Below, one piece after another: positions 57,828 through 64,000 of a stretch of 64,000 nt of DNA. The translations under genes and the position numbers were made by a program. Position 1 is the stretch's first letter. Every line of letters begins with the position of its first letter. A model generated the notes under the pieces. That model saw only the letters and a list, made by a program, of their open reading frames with translations. It did not search any database and was not told the origin of the DNA. The DNA comes from Hyperoodon ampullatus (lineage: Eukaryota; Chordata; Mammalia; Artiodactyla; Ziphiidae): the NCBI GenBank assembly GCA_949752795.1, contig OX457061.1, positions 36,674,338 to 36,738,337 on the forward strand. Direction: 5' to 3'.

Positions 57828-58527
57828 CTGCTGTGTGGAGATGAATGAGCCTGTAGAGAGAATGAACTTGAAGGTAGAGAAGCCAGCAGGAAAGTTGTTG
57901 CTCTAATCCCAGTGAGGAATTCTGTTTATTTACAGAAATCCTATCTACCCCTGTGACCTAAGTGTGGGTGGAAACTTTTGTTTTTTCCTTTTGTACAGGT
58001 CAGATGGGAATGTACCACTTGTAAGCTACCTAGTTTCTGCAATGAGAATCCATCTTCGTTTCATACCAACCCTAAGTCTGCCTTTATGAGGGTCTGACCC
58101 CCCGCTCCAAAGGTCCCAGGAGGCTGACACCCAAGACAAGTCCATGTCAGGATCACAGCCATTTCATCTGACTTCCCACCTTTACCTGAGCTCTCCCGGA
58201 CATCATTCTCCTATTGGTTCTACGTATGACTGGCTCTCAGTGCTACTGGCTATATCTCCCCATCCAGTCTCCTACTCACTCTTGAATATGATGACCAACT
58301 TGGCATTCCCTGCTGCTTCCTAATAGTCAAAGTTTGATTCTACAGCATGTTAAATTCAAACCTTCGTTAAATTCAGAGCTTCATCAGGTCTAGGGCAAAA
58401 GTTATGGCACTGACTAGAAAGAAGTAGGTGCCAAGAATTGACCTGGGGGAATTCATGTGACTCAGAGTATCCCCAATCCCCACTGAGCCTCTCTTGGCTG
58501 CAGGTCCAGCTCCTCCTTCCCCCAACT
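57828..58527. other. Intergenic, nothing recognised
   Basis: No repeat or frame supported. Confidence 0.45.
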
Positions 58528-58612
58528 ATCTCCCCCTTTGCTTTCCCCCTCGCCCTCCCCTCCCCCCCTCCCCTCCCCCTCCCCCTTCCCCTCTTCCTCC
58601 TCCTCTCCTGTC
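58528..58612 (+). repeat. C-rich polypyrimidine tract
   Basis: Almost pure C/T for about 85 bp with many CCC runs. The opposite strand has many GGG runs. Confidence 0.9.
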
Positions 58613-59140
58613 TGGGAGCCCACAGAGATCTTGCTATAGGGATTTACCTTGCAAAAGGGAGCCAGTTCTCTCCATGCCCCATCCTTTTACCATCTCTGAT
58701 TGTCTCCAGACTTACAATGAGAATTATAGCCTAGCCTGTGCCCAGGGACCCAGAACCCGGAATAAGGCTAAGATATAAAAAGACTTTAAGTCTTTCCTAA
58801 TTTATCAGCAAAACCCTGGAGAATGTATGCGAGATGAAGGGCTTGGCCAAGGAAAGAGAGACATAAACAAAGATTAGGCTACATTTTTCAATCTCATATT
58901 CTTTCCAGAGATGTTGGATGAAAATGGTAGCTCCAGCAGCCGGAGTGAGTCTAATTGTTTTTCCTCAGTTGGCAGACTTCAAACTGACTCAAAGATGGAC
59001 AACACCACGTAAAGCCAAGAAGTCAGAAATTCCTGAATATAATAAAGGGGGATGAATAAAAAGACTTAGGAAGACAGGAATCTGGGAATGGATTTACCAT
59101 GGGTGATTCAGCCCTCCTCGCAATAAAGATCAAGAATATA
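58613..59140. other. Intergenic, nothing recognised
   Basis: No repeat or frame supported. Confidence 0.45.
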
Positions 59141-59142
59141 CA

Positions 59143-59330
59143 GTCATCCCTCAGTATCTGAGGGGGGATGGCTTCCAGGACGCCCCCACCCCCACCTCCC
59201 CAGGCCCTGTGGGTACCAAAATCCGCAGATGCTCAAATCCCTTATATAAAATGGCATAGTACAGTCGGCCCTCTGTATCCGTGGATGCAGAACCCATATA
59301 TGGAGCCCCCTGTACTCATATCACCAAACC
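59143..59330 (-). mobile_element. MER2-like Tigger element, truncated or composite
   Basis: acagtcatccctcagtatct at 59150 and acagtcggccctctgtatcc at about 59262 are two Tigger-type termini in the same orientation, 110 bp apart. This suggests two overlapping or nested pieces. Confidence 0.65.
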
Positions 59331-60189
59331 ACTGAAAAATACATTGGTTCAGAAGACCTAGAAACTTTGAAAAGCACATGTAGGCCAAGGATGCAGATGG
59401 GAGGAGCTAGCTGTGCTGAAATTGTCTCCTTGATTCCGACAATGGTAATAGGATGAGGGCAGGACACTTAAGCAAGGCCAAACATCAGACTTAACACTCC
59501 GAGGCATGGTGTGTATAATTATCATAGTTGGCAAAGGTGCTACAGTGGTAATCTGATTGGTCTGACTCTTTAATTGTAGCCAATTAATTAAACAGAAGAT
59601 CCAGAAGTGAAACATAGGCAGCCAACCACAAGGTTTTACTTGATTTATGAACCACTCCTCCACCCTCCACCCCTCTGCAAAAAAAAAAACCCAGTCTGGT
59701 GGAAAGAGACCTTACTTGGGCTGCTGCAATAGAGAATCCCACCTCCTCACTCAATTCCCAGGCCTGACTTATTTCAGAAACTCTGAGCCCCTTAAATGAA
59801 AGGAAGGTTGCATACCCCTGACAAAAGACTCTGATAACTTGACAGGTTTATATGTGCCTCTTCCTCCTCCTCTTCTCCAAAAGACAACTATTGATCAGGG
59901 TAAATGTACACTTAGGGAAAGAAAATATCCCAACCTTTGGCTTTGAAATAATGGGAAACTAGAATGCCACTATGGATTACCAGTCAGTGGCAGCCTTATG
60001 GTGATCAGATTATAAATGCTTTAACTTTAATCTGTCTCACAATGGGCCCTATGAGACCCCAAACTCATCTTATGGTGACCATATAGCTGGAATAAATAAA
60101 TTCAGCCATTGGCATAATTTCCAGATTTGTTTCCTAACCTCTGTCAAGAGGGCTATTACGGTAAGAAAAGCAAATGAAGCCTTCAAGCA
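59331..60189. other. Intergenic, nothing recognised
   Basis: The - frame at 59358-59663 has no domain. Confidence 0.45.
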
Positions 60190-60532
60190 GTACTGCCCCA
60201 TAGAAATATAATGTGAGCCACAAATCTAATTTTAAATTTTCTAGTGGCCATATTTTTAAAAGAGAAGAAGAAACAGGTAACATTAAGTTTAATAGGACAT
60301 TTTATTTCACCTGATACATCCAAAATACTATCATTTCAACATATAATCCATACACAACTTATTAATATACTTATTTTTTTTTTTTTTTTTTTCTGGAATA
60401 ATATACTTATTTTTGTACTAAGTCTTCAAAACAGGGTGCATATTTTGCACTTACAGAACATCTCATTACAGACTCACCACATTTCAAGTGCTCATGTGGC
60501 TAGTAGCTATGGTATTGGACAGCATAGCTTTA
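60190..60532 (+). mobile_element. hAT-like non-autonomous DNA element
   Basis: Start gcagtactgccccatagaaa and end tattggacagcatag are imperfect inverted termini. Same family as 9101-9372. A poly-T insertion with target duplication lies at 60363-60414. Confidence 0.7.
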
Positions 60533-60666
60533 GATCTTCCCCTCCTCACCATGAGAACAAGCCAAAAAATGTCTCATTCCTGGAAGGTTCTCAGAAATGC
60601 ATGTGTAGTCAAATCAAAAAAGAGCTGAGAGTTGCAGGGGTTATGGTTCCTTTCATATCACTTTTT

Positions 60667-60957
60667 ATTTATTTGTTTGTTTGTTTGTTTATTTTTGCTG
60701 TGTTGGCTCTTCGTTTCTGTGCGAGGGCTTTCACTAGTTGTGGCAAGTGGGGGCCACTCCTCATTGCAGTGCGCAGGCCTCTCACTATCGCGGCCTCTCT
60801 TGCTGTGGAGCACAGGCTCCAGACACGCAGGCTCAGTAATTGTGGCTCACCAGGCTAGTTGCTCCGCGGCATGTGGGATCTTCCCAGACCGGGGCTCGAA
60901 CCTGGGTCACCTGCATTGGCAGGCAGATTCTCAACCACTGCGCCACCAGGGAAGCCA
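60667..60957 (-). mobile_element. CHR-family SINE, intermediate form, antisense
   Basis: Left end ttatttatttgtttgtttgt, right end caccagggaagcc. Target duplication catatcMcttttt at about 60654-60666 and 60958-60970. Same hybrid body as 35434 and 35932. Confidence 0.95.
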
Positions 60958-61027
60958 CATATCCCTTTTTAACATATCTGTTGTCTATGCAGTTGTCAGA
61001 TAGATCTCAAAGAAATACAGAGGATTA

Positions 61028-61199
61028 CTTTTTTATTGTGATTTTTAAAAAATTGAAGTATAGTTGATTTACAATGTTGTGTTAGTTTTAGGTGCACAGC
61101 AAAGTGATTCAGTTATACATACATATACATCTAGTTTTTTCAGATTCTTTTCCCTTATAGGTTATTACAAAATATTGAGTACAGTTCCCTTGCTGGTTG
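61028..61199 (-). mobile_element. L1 3' end, antisense, strongly truncated
   Basis: ttgaagtatagttgatttac and ttgagtacagttccctt. Target duplication cagaggatta at 61018-61027 and 61200-61209. Confidence 0.85.
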
Positions 61200-61587
61200 C
61201 AGAGGATTATTAAAGGCTTAATTAGGTAGTGACTCAAATTGTAACTGCTGTTTCAGATGTGGTCTCTTTGATGAAGTAAATCAGCACAGTTCCTAATATC
61301 TGGTATGCAACTATGGATGCAGTAACTGTTCTGTCCATTCAAATAAGAAGAAAGCATTAGTTGTAATTTGCTTTCACCTGACAGGCAGAGCTGTCCACCT
61401 CCACTGTTTTGCCTTGGGATTACGTCAACTCTGCATCTGTGCCGAAATTTAGTCCATGCTTGACTTTCTCCCTATTTCACAGGACGTGATGTTGGCTCAT
61501 TATGTTGATGACATCGAACTAATAAGACTTGGAGACCAGGATGTAGCAGGTGCTTTAGATACTTTGGCTATGGTACATTTGTGCCTA

Positions 61588-61963
61588 GGGACTTCTCTGG
61601 TGGTCCAGTGGTTAAGAATCTGCCTGCCAATGCAGGGGACACAGGTCTGATCCCTGGTCCAGGAAGATCCCACATGCCGCAGAGAAACTAAGCCTGTGTG
61701 CCACAAATACTGAGCCTGCGCTCTAGTGCCTGCGAGCCACAACTACTGAGCCTATGTGCCACAACTACTGAAGCCCGTGCGCCTAGAGCCCATGCTACAC
61801 AACAGAAGCCACCACAATGAGAAGCCTGCACACCACAATGAAAAGTAGCCCCCACTCGCCGCAACTAGAGAAAGCCCGGGCACAGCAATGAAGACCCAAT
61901 GCAGCCAAAAATAAAAAACTAAATTATAAAAATAAATCATAAAAGTAAATTTTAAAAAAGGAC
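61588..61963 (+). mobile_element. CHR-family SINE, long form, inside ERV pol
   Basis: Head gggacttctctggtggtcca, three cacaactactga-like units, tail gacccaatgcagcc. Target duplication acatYtgtgccta at 61575-61587 and 61964-61976. Confidence 0.95.
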
Positions 61964-62125
61964 ACATCTGTGCCTAAAGTGAGAGATGTATCCCCTGAAA
62001 AGATAGGGGGCTGCCACCTCATTAAAGTATAAATCCCTCATAAAGTTCAGGAATTGGGATCTCACCCTCAAAGTAAAAGATGAGTGAGTGTACCTTGTAA
62101 CTTCTACCATTAAGAAAGAAGCACA

Positions 62126-62381
62126 GGGCTTCCATGGTGGCACAGTGGTTGAGAGTCCGCCTGCCGATGCAAGGGACGCGGGTTCGTGCCCTGGTCCGGG
62201 AAGATCCCACATGCCGCGGAGCAGCTGGGCCCGTGAGCCATGGCCGCTGAGCCTGCGTGTCCGGAGCCTGTGTTCCACAGCTGGAGAGGCCACAACAGTG
62301 AGAGGCCCGCCTACCGTCAAAAAAAATGATAAAATAAAATAAAATAAAATAAACTTCCTATCAAATCTTCCTTAAAAAAAA
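62126..62381 (+). mobile_element. CHR-family SINE, short form, with 3' extra segment
   Basis: Head gggcttccatggtggcacag, short-form body to about 62320, then (TAAAA)n, a 22-bp unique piece aacttcctatcaaatcttcc and a second A run. Target duplication aagaaagaagcaca at 62112-62125 and 62382-62395 encloses the whole. Confidence 0.93.
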
Positions 62382-62395
62382 AAGAAAGAAGCACA

Positions 62396-62640
62396 TGTGG
62401 GATGGAGGGGTGTAGGGATAAATTAGGAATTTGGGATTAGCAGATACACACTACTGTATATAAAATAGATAAACAACAAGGACCTACTTAGAGGACAGGG
62501 AACTATATTCAATATCTTATGATAACCTATAATGGAAAACAACCTGAAAAAGAATAGATAGATAGATAGATAGCTGAATCACTTTGCTGTACACCTGAAA
62601 CATCGTAAATCAACTATACTTCAATAAAAAAAAAAGAGAG
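62396..62640 (+). mobile_element. L1 3' end
   Basis: aacaacaaggacctacttag, gggaactatattcaatatct and ctatacttcaataaaaaaaa. A (GATA)n tract lies at 62554-62573. Confidence 0.88.
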
Positions 62641-63402
62641 AGAGAAAGGAAGAAGAAAGAAACGCATTACTTCTTTAGATTTTAGAGGCACTATATACCA
62701 CAATTAAGCATGCTGTTGACCCCTTTACTGCTTTCAGGATTGAGCAGGACCCAGAGCAAGGAAAATACTCCACAGCTGTTTTTAACACTCAGCACTTAGG
62801 ATTCCTGCAGATCCAGTGGTGTTTGAGGTGTGTGTGTGTAGATACAGGATGCTATATGGCACCTGTAGTAAACCTCAACTGGAGAACCACAACAGAGTCC
62901 CCTGGGTTTTGGAGAAAAGCCAAACACTCTTTGGCAAGTAACTATTTTCCTTTGGAGAAGCAGTCTTGGCTTGTTACTGGTACATGGTGATTGGATTCCT
63001 GTCAGTGAACACCAAGAGTTCATACAATATGGACTGTCCATTGTGGACTGGAAGTTATCTGATCCACCAAGACATAAGGCCAAGCATATTTAATAACACC
63101 CCATCAAAATGTCCTGAAGGCACAAATTAAAAATTCAGATAACTCAAATTCTCAGTGTGCCTCTACTCGTCACACTGCCACCTCTTCCTTAACACATACC
63201 TATGATCCATGCAGAGTTTTTTATAACTAGTTGGCCTAATGCAGATGACTCTGTGATGTTCTGGCATCAGAAGGAAGTAGAATGCTAAGCCTTTAGGCCC
63301 CCTTAAGGTTAGCCCTGAAAGACCATCCTTAAGTGAGAGAGAGAAATCCTCTAATAGGCAGAACTTTGCCTGTAAAGTAAGGTAGCCTCAGCATGGATCT
63401 AT

Positions 63403-63474
63403 AGTGTAGATTCGTGGGGAACGTACAGTGTAGATTCGTGGGGAACGTTCAATGTAGATTCATGGGAAACGGCT
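63403..63474 (+). repeat. Tandem repeat, 24 bp x 3
   Basis: Units at 63403-63426, 63427-63450 and 63451-63474, core gtagattcgtggggaacg. The first two are nearly identical and the third is diverged. Confidence 0.9.
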
Positions 63475-64000
63475 AATGGTTTGGCCAGATGTTCAAGAAG
63501 TTGGAATGACTAAAACATATTGATGGCAAAAAGTTAATGGAAGAAGTTTGTTGAAGAACCTCACAAGATATGTGAGAGTGTGAGGCTGTGTCCCATGTGA
63601 ATACTCACCAGAAGCCTCCACTGCAGAGGGGGTCATGGTGCGAAGAATGAAGATTTTGCACACCTCAAGAACATGGATTCCCCTCATCAAGGCTGGCTTG
63701 GCTACTGCTATTACTGAATGCTCACTTACTAGCAGTAAAACCAAACCAAAGCCCCTGATAAGATGACATAATGCAGGGGGACCAGTAGGCTACCTGGAGG
63801 CAGGTTAATTTCATTGGACTCCTTCCATTACAGAGGATAGTCCTCCCTGGAGAGACATTTTTTCTGGGTTTTAATTTGTCTTCCCTTCTCTCCATGCTTT
63901 TTCCAGGTATCACAGACTCTATTGGTTCTGACCAAGAAACTCATTTAAGAAGAAAATGGGCTGGTGTTCATGGGATTCAGGTGTCTCACCATGTGTCCCA

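Larger units (their letters stand above)
61210..64000 (+). pseudogene. Decayed ERVL-like retroviral pol (RT, RNase H, integrase order), cut by window end
   Basis: At 61456-61587 a + frame carries the reverse transcriptase active-site tetrad YVDD (codons 61501-61512). The order continues after the interruptions with an RNase H end-like segment near 63,590-63,615 and an integrase-core-like segment at about 63,900-64,000 containing an SDQ motif. Frames are broken by stops and shifts, so no protein is made. Two SINEs (61588-61963, 62126-62381) and an L1 piece (62396-62640) have split it. The class III (ERVL) assignment comes from motif order and is an inference. LTRs were not found; the right end lies outside the window. 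Confidence 0.65.

Noticed and set aside
47402..61000. A second host gene downstream of UGCG
   Set aside because: No set of frames with splice signals or recognisable protein was found. In human the next gene, SUSD1, lies well beyond this distance.

Overview
The window is nuclear DNA from a mammal, most likely a cetacean (whale or dolphin). One nine-exon gene on the + strand encodes an intact 394-residue UDP-glucose ceramide glucosyltransferase (UGCG). The lineage call rests on 21 tRNA-derived SINEs that begin with the 'acttccctggtggcgcagtggtt' type of head. These are CHR-family SINEs, known from cetaceans, hippos and ruminants. Several are young, CpG-rich short copies with perfect target-site duplications. 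I saw none of the Bov-B/Bov-tA elements that fill ruminant genomes. This is inference from repeats; no species can be named.

Layout. 1-9,500 is intergenic: the 5' end of an antisense L1 set into an older L1, MIR copies, a MER2-like Tigger element, an antisense L1 3' fragment, SINEs and a hAT-like element. 9,500-10,660 is a CpG island holding the TATA-less UGCG promoter, 5' leader and exon 1 (start codon 10,494). Intron 1 is 18.4 kb and intron 2 is 7.6 kb; both are packed with nested SINE, L1, L2 and MER insertions. Exons 3-9 lie between 36,715 and 45,044. The last exon carries a roughly 2.35 kb 3' UTR ending near 47,400 at an AATAAA signal. From 47,400 to 64,000 no host gene is seen: MIR, L2, MER5, an ERVL-type LTR (about 53.4-54.2 kb), an old LINE (about 55.5-56.5 kb), more SINEs, and a decayed ERVL-like pol region (about 61.2 kb to the window end) interrupted by two SINEs and an L1.

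The nine coding exons join in frame with GT-AG introns at every boundary (98+142+103+102+113+179+87+190+171 = 1,185 nt including the stop). All catalytic landmarks expected for the GT21 family are present (D92, D144, D236, RxxRW at 272-276, H193, C207). Most open frames elsewhere come from repeats or from the GC-rich island.

I did not find an undescribed biological system. The most rewarding observations concern repeat evolution. Long, intermediate and short SINE forms suggest the short family arose by 3' truncation. One SINE has a probable 3' transduction, two SINEs sit head to tail inside one target duplication, one is nested in an L1 inside an L2, and a young SINE lies 31 bp past the exon 5 splice donor.
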